This document shows, in pieces, positions 9,970 through 18,717 of a stretch of 64,000 nucleotides of DNA; the stretch's first letter is position 1, and each line of letters begins with the position of its first letter. The notes under the pieces were generated by a model. The model had not been told where the DNA came from. It saw nothing but the letters and a program-made list of their open reading frames with translations, and made no database searches. The position numbers and the translations under genes are program-made. Source of the stretch: an uncultured Flavobacteriales bacterium (GTDB lineage Bacteria > Bacteroidota > Bacteroidia > Flavobacteriales_E > Vicingaceae); contig CALCHN010000068.1 in NCBI GenBank assembly GCA_937901255.1, positions 1-64,000 on the forward strand. The letters run 5' to 3'.

Positions 9970-11442
9970 TTACTTCATACCAAAACCATAAAACTCTCTT
10001 CTTCCATTTTCATACATTCCTTCCATAAGCACTCCATTGTTTTTATTGGTATTTAAAATAGTAACCAATTCATCAACAGAATTTACTGGTGTTTGATTTA
10101 TTTTGGTAATTACATACCCTTGTCGAACACCTACACTTCTTAATTTGCCATTAAATAGTTCTTTTACTACTACACCATTTTTCAGCTTAAGCTTTTTTAG
10201 AGTTGCTTTATCAGCATTTTCAAATTTAGCTCCTAAACTCTTAAAGATTGAAGTCGCTTCTTTGGTAATCAGTTTTTCTGTACCATCAAAGTTTTTTAAC
10301 TTAACAGGAAATTCTTTTAAGTCGCCATCTCGCTCTACAGTTACTATAATATTATCTCCTGGTCTAAACTGACTCAATTGTTCTTGAAGTTCTGGAACAT
10401 CGTCAATACTCTTATTATTAATTTTTTTAATTACATCTCCAGCTTGTATTCCTGCATTTTCGGCTGAACCATTTTTAGTAATATCAGTAATGTAAACACC
10501 ATTTAAATTAGATAAATTTTCTTCTTTAGCCAACTCTTCATCTATACTTCTAATATTAACACCAATAAAAGCTCTTTGTACATTACCATACTCTTTTAAA
10601 TCTTCAACTACTTTTCTGGCAATATTAGCAGGAATAGCAAAAGAATATCCTGCAAAAGAACCTGTATTTGATTTTATTGCAGCATTAATTCCAACTAAAT
10701 CGCCATTAATATTTACCAATGCACCACCGCTATTTCCAGGGTTTACAGCTGCATCTGTCTGAATAAAAGCTTCTATAGCAGAGTTTCCAGAGAATGGATC
10801 ACTTTTTAGTATATTGATGTCTCTTCCTTTGGCACTTACAATTCCGGCAGTAACGGTAGAAGTTAGGTTAAAAGGATTTCCTACAGCCAATACCCATTCA
10901 CCAACTTTAAGTTGATTAGAGTTGCCAAAATTGATATAAGGAAGCTTTTCAGCATCAATTTTTAATAAAGCTAAATCTGTGGAAGGGTCAGTTCCTATAA
11001 TTTCTGCAGTATAGGTTTTTTTATTGTTTAATGTAATCTGAATATCATCTGCATTATGAATAACATGATTATTAGTTACAATGTATCCATCATCAGAAAT
11101 AATAACTCCTGAACCAGCTCCTCTTACTTGTTCTTGTGGAGGTGTTTGATTTCCATAAAAGAAATGATACAAAGGGTTCATTTGGTAATTTACAGTTGAG
11201 GCTGTTTTTACATGCACCACTGCATTGAGTGATTTTTCGGCAGCAAACTCAAAACTATTGGCAGTTCCCGCTAAATCATAATTACTTACTAGTTTGGAAG
11301 AAGCATTTTCTTCATCATCAGCAATGGTTTTAATGTAAACTTTTTCAGGTTTTTCTGTCAGCTTGTAAACACCAATAGCAGAAAAACCTCCAATTAGTGC
11401 GAAAGTTGTTGCAAATAATGCAGTTTTAATAGATGTGTTCAT
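9970..11442 (-). CDS. degP: Periplasmic serine protease Do (HtrA/DegP family)
   Basis: 490 aa envelope quality-control protease. The N-terminus has one hydrophobic segment (residues ~7-26), either a signal peptide or an anchor. The trypsin-like domain has the full triad: His126 (TNNHVIH), Asp156 (STDLALLKID) and Ser238 (GNSGGAL). A PDZ domain follows at ~280-385 and a second, shorter one at ~405-485. The sequence TDAAVNPGNSGGALVNINGDLVGINAAI is interrupted nowhere, so the enzyme should be active. It lies 91 bases downstream of aroK on the same strand and probably has its own promoter: a near-consensus -7 box GAACTTTG is at 11472-11479 on the minus strand. Confidence 0.95.
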   Translation of the reverse strand: MNTSIKTALFATTFALIGGFSAIGVYKLTEKPEKVYIKTIADDEENASSKLVSNYDLAGTANSFEFAAEKSLNAVVHVKTASTVNYQMNPLYHFFYGNQTPPQEQVRGAGSGVIISDDGYIVTNNHVIHNADDIQITLNNKKTYTAEIIGTDPSTDLALLKIDAEKLPYINFGNSNQLKVGEWVLAVGNPFNLTSTVTAGIVSAKGRDINILKSDPFSGNSAIEAFIQTDAAVNPGNSGGALVNINGDLVGINAAIKSNTGSFAGYSFAIPANIARKVVEDLKEYGNVQRAFIGVNIRSIDEELAKEENLSNLNGVYITDITKNGSAENAGIQAGDVIKKINNKSIDDVPELQEQLSQFRPGDNIIVTVERDGDLKEFPVKLKNFDGTEKLITKEATSIFKSLGAKFENADKATLKKLKLKNGVVVKELFNGKLRSVGVRQGYVITKINQTPVNSVDELVTILNTNKNNGVLMEGMYENGRREFYGFGMK

Positions 11443-11533
11443 AGTAGATATATTTTATGGTTTCTCTTATACAAAGTTCGCCATATAAACTACTGTAAGT
11501 ATCTATATATTAGTATGGTGCTGTTAAAGAATG

Positions 11534-12055
11534 TTAAAGGTCTGTTTTAAAAAATGTTAAAAAATCATCTGGTTTTAGGTTGATTTTTTCTATGGTAAAC
11601 TGACTTTGGCTATAATAAAATTCTCTTTCTGCTAACAATGAAGTAATAAAAGAATTTAATTCAGAGCTAGTTACATTTTTTAGTAAGGGTCTTTTGTGAA
11701 GAGCATTTTTTAGTCTGCTTGCCAAAAATTCTGGGGTATATTTTAAATAGAATGTAGTTCCATTGGTATTCATTAATTCCATATTGTTTTTAAAACAAGG
11801 TGTGCCGCCACCAGTAGATATAACAAAGGCTTCATTTTCATTAATAAGTTGAGCTAACTTTTCATGTTCTTTTTGTCTGAAATAATCTTCTCCTTCCACC
11901 TCAAAAATTGTAGGAATATCTTTGCCTTCATCATTTACTACTTCTTCATCAATATCGAAAAAAGGAATGTTTAGTTTATTAGCAAGTTTTTTACCTATGG
12001 TAGTTTTTCCGCTACCCATAAAGCCAATAAGAAATATTTTTTTAGATGTTTGCAC
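11534..12055 (-). CDS. aroK: Shikimate kinase
   Basis: 173 aa, the usual family length. It phosphorylates shikimate at the 3-OH using ATP in the aromatic amino acid pathway. The P-loop GFMGSGKTT is at residues ~11-19, the shikimate-binding Asp in FFDIDEE at ~34, and the GGGTP motif at ~80. An Arg-containing lid region (HKRPLL) is present near 120. It is divergently transcribed from the acyltransferase gene, with facing promoter boxes between them. Confidence 0.95.
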   Translation of the reverse strand: MQTSKKIFLIGFMGSGKTTIGKKLANKLNIPFFDIDEEVVNDEGKDIPTIFEVEGEDYFRQKEHEKLAQLINENEAFVISTGGGTPCFKNNMELMNTNGTTFYLKYTPEFLASRLKNALHKRPLLKNVTSSELNSFITSLLAEREFYYSQSQFTIEKINLKPDDFLTFFKTDL

Positions 12056-12071
12056 CGAAATGTTTTTTATA

Positions 12072-12093
12072 CAAAAATATTCATTTAGTTTTG
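12072..12093. promoter_or_regulatory. Divergent -7 boxes for aroK and the acyltransferase gene
   Basis: On the minus strand 12072-12079 reads TATTTTTG, serving aroK. On the plus strand 12086-12093 reads TAGTTTTG, serving the acyltransferase gene. Both match TAnnTTTG exactly. The boxes are only 6 bases apart and face away from each other, so the two promoters must share or compete for space. Confidence 0.6.
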
Positions 12094-12130
12094 CTTGAAA
12101 GTACCTAACAAATTTATTATCTTAAATATT

Positions 12131-13012
12131 ATGCAAGGATTAGTTTTTTATTTGATACTGCCTTTCATTTATCTTATTTCCATACTTCCTTTTCCAATAT
12201 TATATATTGTTTCAGATTTTTTATGCTTTTTGGTGGTTAATGTGGTGGGCTACAGAAAGAAAGTAGTAAAAACCAATCTTAAAAATGCTTTTCCTGAAAA
12301 AACAGATGCAGAAATACACGATATTTATAAGAAGTTTTATCGCTTTTTTTGCGATTGGATTATTGAGATGATTAAAAGCATTACCATTAGCAGAGAACAA
12401 GCGTTAAAAAGGTGTAAGTTTAATGATAGCAGCCTTCAGTTATTAAATCAATTAAGTGCTCAAAACAAAAAATTAATTTTTGTGATGGGGCATTACGGCA
12501 ATTTTGAGTTGGGTGGAGCAGAAATGGCTTACAGAACCAATTATCAATTATATGTGTTGTATAAACCTTTATCTAACTCATATTTTAATCAACTCATTAA
12601 TAAAAAGCGAACAAGGTTTGGCATAAAGATAATTGCCATGCAAGAAGCCTTACGTAAAATGCTTTCTTTAAAAGATAGTAGCGAACTAAGTGCAACTACT
12701 TTTATTGCCGACCAAACACCATCACCTAAAAATGCGTATTGGACCACTTTTTTAAATCAGGATACACCTATATTTTGGGGGACAGAATTGATTGCTAAAA
12801 AATTAAATTATCCTATAGTTTATATTTGTGTACAGCAATACAAAAGAGGTTTTTATGAAATGAGAGCTGAAATGCTTTGCGAAAATCCAAAAGAAACCGC
12901 CAAAGGAGAAATCTCGGAAATGCACACCAAAAGATTAGAACAAGACATAATTGCTCAACCTGAATTTTGGTTATGGTCGCATAAAAGATGGAAGCACAAA
13001 CGTCCTCAATAA
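12131..13012 (+). CDS. Lipid A biosynthesis-type acyltransferase (LpxL/HtrB family)
   Basis: 293 aa membrane-associated acyltransferase of lipid A or a related lipid. It has an N-terminal hydrophobic segment (residues ~3-38), then the catalytic H-x4-E motif in GHYGNFE at about residue 118-124, followed by DQTPSP and conserved aromatic blocks. It ends in WSHKRWKHKRPQ, typical of Bacteroidota members. An in-frame TTG at 12095 would overlap the promoter -7 box at 12086-12093, so I chose the ATG at 12131. Closest role by family: transfer of a secondary acyl chain at the inner membrane. Substrate not inferable. Confidence 0.88.
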   Translation: MQGLVFYLILPFIYLISILPFPILYIVSDFLCFLVVNVVGYRKKVVKTNLKNAFPEKTDAEIHDIYKKFYRFFCDWIIEMIKSITISREQALKRCKFNDSSLQLLNQLSAQNKKLIFVMGHYGNFELGGAEMAYRTNYQLYVLYKPLSNSYFNQLINKKRTRFGIKIIAMQEALRKMLSLKDSSELSATTFIADQTPSPKNAYWTTFLNQDTPIFWGTELIAKKLNYPIVYICVQQYKRGFYEMRAEMLCENPKETAKGEISEMHTKRLEQDIIAQPEFWLWSHKRWKHKRPQ

Positions 13013-13020
13013 ACAATTTC

Positions 13021-15255
13021 TTATTCTTTCACTACCTTAAATACTTTACTTCCTAAATTGTTACGGAAATGAATAAAATAAATTCCGTTACTTAAATGGC
13101 TTATATTTAGTTGAGTATTTTGGCTGTTTATTTTTTGGAATATTAAACTTCTACCTGTCATATCAATAACATCAAGGCTTGCATTAATAAGTTGATTATT
13201 TCCAACATCTATAGTAATACTATTTTGTGTTGGATTAGGGTAAATAAGTAAGTTGCTCAACTCATTTTCGTTTATTCCTATTGTTGCATTTCCTAAGCAA
13301 AAAGGTTCAACTAAACTATCTCCATTAAAGGTATTGTTAAAAAATATGGTGTCGCCTGTAGAAGTTTCTGTAAGTAAGATAGAACCATTTCCAAAACCAC
13401 AACAAAAACCATCTCCGTAAGCATCATACAGTATAAAAGTGTAGCATTTTTCTTCTAAACATATATCCTGATTATGTGTGGCACCTCCTGTAGTATTTGG
13501 ATATCCGCCACCGCTTGCAACGATAGCTCCAGAGCTATCTCTAACTGCCCAACTGGTTTCTGAACCAAAATTATCGGTAGTTAATGCTAAAGAAGCAAAC
13601 ATGGGTTGTGGTGTAGCGGTAAATACATGTGTAATTGTATCATTAACGGTATTTTGATCGGAAGAACCATTAGGATTAGAAGTAAACACTGTGTAGGTAT
13701 GACTTCCGCCACTTAATCCAGAAAGTGCAGGTAAAGTTAAGTTTATGGATTGGTAAGGAGTTAAACTTCCTGTCCAAGGAATAGTGTTTGGCGTATTACC
13801 ATCCAAACTAATGTTTATAGTTAAATTAGTTAGTGTTGTATTTCCTTTATTAATAAAAGTAAGTGCTGGAGATGCAGTATCTCCACAAATATTTTTTTCA
13901 ATTCCTGTAATACTCAAAGCGGCAGCATCTAGGGCATAATAACTACCGTTAGGGTCGTATCCATTAATTTCAGTTAAGCCAGTATTGTTAGGGTCTAACC
14001 AATATTTTAATTGTTTAAGTGTATCACTGTTGGTGTCCCAAGAAAAAGAGAATTTACCATAATAATCAAATTCATCATTTCCACAAGCAGCGTTTCCGCC
14101 ATGTAGCTGACCAACAATTCTGTGGTTATGGTCGAATAGAGGGGAACCAGAAGAACCGCCTTCGGTAGTTCCTGTATTCCAATCTAAAACTTGCCAATGA
14201 TCGTTGCCCGCTCCGTAATATCCAGAGCTAACAACAGGTTCATAATCATGCGATATTTTTTTAACATCGCCACTTGGGTGGTGAATACCAGTTGAACTCT
14301 GAGAGGGTGAATTATTGGCATTCCATCCGGCATAAAAAACATTATAGTTTGCTGGTGGAGTAGCAGATAGTTTTAGTAAGAAAAAGTCGGAAGGCGTATT
14401 ATTAGCGATAATAGTTGCACCACTAATGGTGTTTGTTGTTGGTCCATCAATATTAGTAGCACATTGTGGTGATTGGTAATTAAACATAAAAATATTATTG
14501 GAAGCTGGGTTACAGTGATTAGCTGTTAAGATATAAGGAGTACCATCATTAGCAGTATTGTTAATTAATGCTCCTGAACACATTCTGCTATTTCCAGATG
14601 TAAGTTGCATTACCACTGAGCGAATTTCATCGCCCCAAATAGCGGTATCGCAAGCAGCATTTATGTTGCACGCACCAGAACCTCCAAATGCCTTCATTTT
14701 GCTAAATAAATCCCGGTAACCATGAACAACGGAGGCTAGTTCTATAATTCCCTGACCATTAACATTGGCAGGTTCGTAATATTCTAAGGTAACGGTTTCT
14801 CCTTTAGTTAAGAAAGTAGCAAATTCCATATTTTCTTTATTGTTTGCATTGGTAAATGCTCCTAACACATTTTTATTGTTATATAAAAAGAAGGTAGCAT
14901 TTTTAGGCATAAAGAATTTTTGGTAATTAATATTAATAGATAAGGCTCCTGAAATTTCAATGGTTAATCTCCAAATTCTATCGCCATTAGGAAGATTTTC
15001 CCATAAACCACTATTATTGAGAGATAAATTAACAGGAATTTCAATTCCAAATCTCCAAGGAATATCTTTTTGTTGGTCTGCTATTACATCTTCTGCTCTT
15101 ATTGGAGTTAAATCTATAGCTGGAGCAACAAAAACAGGGATATTATTTGTTAGAGTAGCAGTAGTTTGGCTAAATGGTTGTCCTCCCTGACTGATTTGCC
15201 CCATCACAGATAGTGAAAGAAGCATTGTGAATAATGGCAGTAGAATTTTTTTCAT
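13021..15255 (-). CDS. Secreted trypsin-like (lysyl endopeptidase-type) protease with T9SS sorting domain
   Basis: 744 aa. Signal peptide residues 1-19 (VMGQ). A propeptide-like beta region runs to ~190. The S1 domain has His247 (LTANHC), Asp290 (PSDFFLLKL) and Ser369 (EGGSSGSP), and the GIHHPSGDVKKIS block is typical of lysyl endopeptidases. After ~430 comes a CARDB/Ig-like domain (LTFINKGNTTLTNLTI), a Gly-rich 'YGDGFCCGFGNGS' domain, and a C-terminal type IX sorting domain from ~670 (LLIYPNPTQNSITIDV ... GIYFIHF ... KVFKVVKE). It should be exported by Sec, then sorted to the surface or medium by T9SS. A -7-like box TAACTTTA lies just upstream. Confidence 0.92.
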   Translation of the reverse strand: MKKILLPLFTMLLSLSVMGQISQGGQPFSQTTATLTNNIPVFVAPAIDLTPIRAEDVIADQQKDIPWRFGIEIPVNLSLNNSGLWENLPNGDRIWRLTIEISGALSININYQKFFMPKNATFFLYNNKNVLGAFTNANNKENMEFATFLTKGETVTLEYYEPANVNGQGIIELASVVHGYRDLFSKMKAFGGSGACNINAACDTAIWGDEIRSVVMQLTSGNSRMCSGALINNTANDGTPYILTANHCNPASNNIFMFNYQSPQCATNIDGPTTNTISGATIIANNTPSDFFLLKLSATPPANYNVFYAGWNANNSPSQSSTGIHHPSGDVKKISHDYEPVVSSGYYGAGNDHWQVLDWNTGTTEGGSSGSPLFDHNHRIVGQLHGGNAACGNDEFDYYGKFSFSWDTNSDTLKQLKYWLDPNNTGLTEINGYDPNGSYYALDAAALSITGIEKNICGDTASPALTFINKGNTTLTNLTINISLDGNTPNTIPWTGSLTPYQSINLTLPALSGLSGGSHTYTVFTSNPNGSSDQNTVNDTITHVFTATPQPMFASLALTTDNFGSETSWAVRDSSGAIVASGGGYPNTTGGATHNQDICLEEKCYTFILYDAYGDGFCCGFGNGSILLTETSTGDTIFFNNTFNGDSLVEPFCLGNATIGINENELSNLLIYPNPTQNSITIDVGNNQLINASLDVIDMTGRSLIFQKINSQNTQLNISHLSNGIYFIHFRNNLGSKVFKVVKE

Positions 15256-15299
15256 AGTAATTTTAATAATAAGTATAAAGTTACTTAAAATTAAAACAC

Positions 15300-15331
15300 A
15301 AAAAAAACCGACAAATATATTTGTCGGTTTT
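15300..15331 (-). terminator. Intrinsic terminator of the nif3/zinc-ribbon operon
   Basis: A perfect palindrome with arms AAAACCGACAAATA / TATTTGTCGGTTTT is followed, on the minus strand, by a run of 8 T. It lies 26 bases after the stop of the zinc-ribbon gene. Confidence 0.85.
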
Positions 15332-15357
15332 TAAGTATGGTTAGGAATCAAAAAGAA

Positions 15358-16173
15358 TTAAGCTTTTTGTTTAGTTCTTCTTGTGATTCTTCTTTTTGGT
15401 TTTTCTTCTACTTCCACTTCAGGAGTGTAGTTTGGATCTAGAGCAGCATCAACTAAAATTCTTCCGCAGTGTTCGCAAACAATAACTTTTTTATGGTTTT
15501 TAATATCTAACTGACGTTGAGGCGGGATTTTGTTAAAACAACCTCCACAAGAATCTCTTTGTACAGTAACTACTGCTAATCCATTAATTGCACCAGAACG
15601 AATTCTTTTGTATGCAGTTAATAATCTATCTTCAATAACTTTTTCAGCTTTTTCAGATTGTGCTGTTAACTTCTCTTCTTCACTTTGAGTTTCGTTGGTA
15701 ATTTCTTCTAATTGATTTTTTTTGTTTTCCAAATCAATTTTTCTACCATCTAAGTATTCTTTAGCTTCATCTAATTTTTCTTGTTTAGATGTCAATAAGA
15801 ATTCACCTTCTTTAATTCTTTTTTCAGCTAATTCAATTTCTAGTTTCTGAAATTCAATTTCTTTAGTTAAAGCATCAAACTCTCTGTTATTTCTAACTTT
15901 ATTTTGTTGCTCTTCATATTTTTTAATAAGGTTGGTAGCATCTTTTATGCTATTTTTCTTATTAGATATATCAGTTTTTATATTCTCTATTTCTAAAGTT
16001 AAATTTTCCTGACGTGTTTGTAAGCCTTCGATTTCATCTTCTAAATCCTGAACCTCTAAAGGAAGCTCACCTCTTATCAAACGTATCTTATCAATTTTTG
16101 TATCGATAAGTTGTAACTCATATAAAGCTCTTAGTCTTTCTTCTACTGTTGTTGTTGCTGTTTTTTTTGCCAT
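15358..16173 (-). CDS. Coiled-coil protein with C4-type zinc ribbon
   Basis: 271 aa. Residues ~10-190 are a long charged coiled coil. A zinc ribbon at ~207-240 has four cysteines in CGGCFNKIPPQ ... VCEHCGRIL (CxxC-x20-CxxC). The tail is basic (KRRITRRTKQ). This architecture matches the conserved bacterial 'C4-type zinc ribbon' family (CT398-like) often found beside Nif3 proteins. It is encoded 3 bases after the Nif3 stop codon, so the two are cotranscribed. Proposed roles in other bacteria include nucleic-acid handling, but none is established here. Confidence 0.88.
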   Translation of the reverse strand: MAKKTATTTVEERLRALYELQLIDTKIDKIRLIRGELPLEVQDLEDEIEGLQTRQENLTLEIENIKTDISNKKNSIKDATNLIKKYEEQQNKVRNNREFDALTKEIEFQKLEIELAEKRIKEGEFLLTSKQEKLDEAKEYLDGRKIDLENKKNQLEEITNETQSEEEKLTAQSEKAEKVIEDRLLTAYKRIRSGAINGLAVVTVQRDSCGGCFNKIPPQRQLDIKNHKKVIVCEHCGRILVDAALDPNYTPEVEVEEKPKRRITRRTKQKA

Positions 16174-16176
16174 ACT

Positions 16177-17271
16177 TTACAGGTAATTTATGGGGTTTGT
16201 ATTTTTTTCAGATAAATGAAGTGCGAAATTAGGAATTTTTTTTCTAAGAATGTCATAAATTAATTCAGAAGTAAATTGTTCACTTTCATAATGGCCAATA
16301 TCTGCTATAACAATTTCATTATCAGCATCAAAAAACTGATGATATTTAAAATCGCCTGTTATAAAAATATCTGCTTTAGCTTTTTTAGCATCAGGCAATA
16401 AAAAACTTCCCGAGCCACCGCACAGAGCAACTGTTTTTATTTCTTCTTTAACAATGTTAGTATGTCTAATACAGTCGGTTTTCATTGCTTTTTTTAATTG
16501 TTGTAGAAAATCGGTTGTTTTCATAGAAGTAGTTAACTTGCCAATTATACCGCTACCAGTTCTTGAGTCTTTGTTTTCTAATGGATAAACATCGTAAGCT
16601 ACCTCTTCGTAAGGGTGAGCATGTATTAGGGCTGCAACAACTTGACTTACTTGATAAGTATAAGCAATGGTTTCAATTTTAAGTTCATTTTCGTAATGTA
16701 ATTTATTTGGTTCTCCAGCAAAGGGTTGGGTATTATCGTTTCCTTTAAAAGTTCCAATCCCTTCACCATTAAAACTGCAAGAACTGTATTCGCCTATTTT
16801 TCCGGCACCTTTGCTAAACATAGCATTCCTCACTTTTTCGGCATGGCTAACCGGGCAAAAAGTAACAATTTTTTTTAGCAGATTATTTTTGGGAGAGAGT
16901 GTTTTGCAGTCAGTTAAGCCTAATTTTTCTGCTATTTTATAACTAACACTATCATAAGCATTATCTAAATTAGTGTGTGATGCATAAATGGCTATATTAT
17001 TTTTAATAGCTTTTATAATTACTCTTTCTATATAATTATTACCATTTAGTTTTTTTATTCCCGAAAATAAAATAGGGTGGTGGGCAATAATTAAATTACA
17101 ACCTTTAGCAATGGCTTCATCAACAATTTCTTCTGTGCTATCTAAACAGATAAGTGCAGCGATTATTTCATCGTTTGCATTGCCAACAATTAACCCTGAG
17201 TTATCATAACTTTCTTGTAATGAAAGTGGAGCAAAGCTTTCTATAATGGTAGTAATTTCTTTTAATAGCAT
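16177..17271 (-). CDS. Nif3-like dinuclear metal-centre protein
   Basis: 364 aa, the long form with a PII/CutA-like insertion at ~130-235 (KIVTFCPVSHAEKVRNAMF ... HPYEEVAYDVYPL). Metal-binding elements of the family are visible: IIAHHPILF at ~62-70, SHTNLD at ~97, and the C-terminal IGHYESE motif near 328. It belongs to the YbgI/YqfO family, proposed to be GTP cyclohydrolase 1 type 2-like, but its substrate remains uncertain. First gene of a two-gene operon with the zinc-ribbon protein. Confidence 0.92.
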   Translation of the reverse strand: MLLKEITTIIESFAPLSLQESYDNSGLIVGNANDEIIAALICLDSTEEIVDEAIAKGCNLIIAHHPILFSGIKKLNGNNYIERVIIKAIKNNIAIYASHTNLDNAYDSVSYKIAEKLGLTDCKTLSPKNNLLKKIVTFCPVSHAEKVRNAMFSKGAGKIGEYSSCSFNGEGIGTFKGNDNTQPFAGEPNKLHYENELKIETIAYTYQVSQVVAALIHAHPYEEVAYDVYPLENKDSRTGSGIIGKLTTSMKTTDFLQQLKKAMKTDCIRHTNIVKEEIKTVALCGGSGSFLLPDAKKAKADIFITGDFKYHQFFDADNEIVIADIGHYESEQFTSELIYDILRKKIPNFALHLSEKNTNPINYL

Positions 17272-17356
17272 GGTTTAATTTTTTATCTAAAACACTAAAG
17301 TAATAAAAATTAGTGAGTAGTTTTCTACACTAGTTATAAGAAATTAAATTTAAGAC

Positions 17357-17395
17357 AAAAAAAATCCCTTAGTAAAATTATTACTAAGGGATTTT
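17357..17395 (-). terminator. Intrinsic terminator of sucC
   Basis: Arms AAAATCCCTTAGTAA and TTACTAAGGGATTTT with a 5-base loop, followed on the minus strand by a run of 8 T. It begins about 24 bases after the sucC stop codon. Confidence 0.85.
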
Positions 17396-17418
17396 ATACT
17401 TTATAAAAAGAAATATTT

Positions 17419-18630
17419 TTATGCTAACACTTCTTTTACTTTATCAGCAGCTTCCTTTAATAAAACAGCTGAATGAACTTTTAATCCAGAATCATCAATT
17501 AATTTTTTAGCTTCTTCAGCATTGGTACCTTGTAAACGTACAATAATTGGAACGTTAATATCGCCAATGTTTTTATAAGCATCAACCACACCTTGAGCAA
17601 CTCTATCGCATCTTACAATACCACCAAAAATATTTACCAAAATAGCTTCTACTTTTTCATCTTTTAAAATCATTCTAAAAGCTTTTTCAACTCTTTCGGC
17701 ATCAGCAGTACCACCAACATCTAAGAAGTTAGCAGGTTCTCCACCAGAAAGTTTAATGATATCCATAGTTGCCATTGCCAAACCAGCTCCATTTACCATA
17801 CAACCAACATTTCCGTCTAGGTTTACATAGTTTAATCCAGCTTTTTTAGCTTCCACTTCAACTGGGTCTTCTTCAGAAATATCTCTCATTTCTGCAATGT
17901 CTTTATGTCTGAACAAAGCACTTTCGTCAATACTTACTTTAGAATCTACGGCAATAATTTTATTATCAGATGTTTTTAAAACTGGGTTAATTTCAAACAT
18001 AGCAGCATCCGTACCTTCGTAAGCAGCATAAAGAGCAAAAACAAATTTTACCATTTGTTTAAAAGCTTCACCAGATAAGCCTAAGTTAAAAGCAATTCTT
18101 CTTGCTTGAAAACCTTGTAAACCAATTTTTGGATCTATTTCTTCTTTAAAAATCAATTCAGGCGTTTTTTCAGCAACAGCTTCAATATCCATTCCTCCTT
18201 CAGGAGAATACATAATGATGTTTCTTCCAGTTTCTCTGTTCATTAAAACAGACATATAAAATTCTTCAGGTTGAGCTTCTCCTGGGTAATAAACATCCTG
18301 TGCAATTAGCACTTTGTTTACTAATTTACCTTTAGCTTTGGTTTGTTTAGTAACTAAATGTCCGCCTAAAATACCTTTGGCAATATCATGTACTTTATCT
18401 AATCCTTTAGCTAAAACAACTCCATGAGAACCTGTTTCGGTTACTACACCTTTTCCTCTACCACCAGCATGAATTTGAGCCTTTACTACAAACCACTCAG
18501 AGCCAGTTAAACGATTTACTTCTTTTGCAGCTTCTACAGCTTGTTCTGGGTTGTCAGCAACAACACCTTCTTGAATGGCTACGCCATATTTTTTCAATAA
18601 TGATTTACCTTGATATTCGTGTATGTTCAT
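17419..18630 (-). CDS. sucC: Succinyl-CoA synthetase (ADP/GDP-forming) beta subunit
   Basis: 403 aa ATP-grasp subunit of the TCA-cycle enzyme that makes ATP or GTP from succinyl-CoA. It starts MNIHEYQGKSLLKKYGV and has the nucleotide-binding KAQIHAGGRGKGVV block (residues ~51-64) and the C-terminal flavodoxin-like part (NVGCMVNGAGLAMATMD, NIFGGIVRCD). The partner sucD is not in the window; the two are therefore not adjacent here. It has its own promoter box and terminator and so forms a single-gene unit. Confidence 0.97.
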   Translation of the reverse strand: MNIHEYQGKSLLKKYGVAIQEGVVADNPEQAVEAAKEVNRLTGSEWFVVKAQIHAGGRGKGVVTETGSHGVVLAKGLDKVHDIAKGILGGHLVTKQTKAKGKLVNKVLIAQDVYYPGEAQPEEFYMSVLMNRETGRNIIMYSPEGGMDIEAVAEKTPELIFKEEIDPKIGLQGFQARRIAFNLGLSGEAFKQMVKFVFALYAAYEGTDAAMFEINPVLKTSDNKIIAVDSKVSIDESALFRHKDIAEMRDISEEDPVEVEAKKAGLNYVNLDGNVGCMVNGAGLAMATMDIIKLSGGEPANFLDVGGTADAERVEKAFRMILKDEKVEAILVNIFGGIVRCDRVAQGVVDAYKNIGDINVPIIVRLQGTNAEEAKKLIDDSGLKVHSAVLLKEAADKVKEVLA

Positions 18631-18660
18631 GATATATTATATTTTTCAAATTTTGAGTTC

Positions 18661-18668
18661 CAAAAGTA
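18661..18668 (-). promoter_or_regulatory. Putative -7 box for sucC
   Basis: Minus-strand TACTTTTG, an exact TAnnTTTG match, about 30 bases before the ATG at 18630. Confidence 0.55.
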
Positions 18669-18717
18669 ATTTTTTTTATCGGTTTTCAGCGTGCAATTTA
18701 TTAACAAATTTTATTTT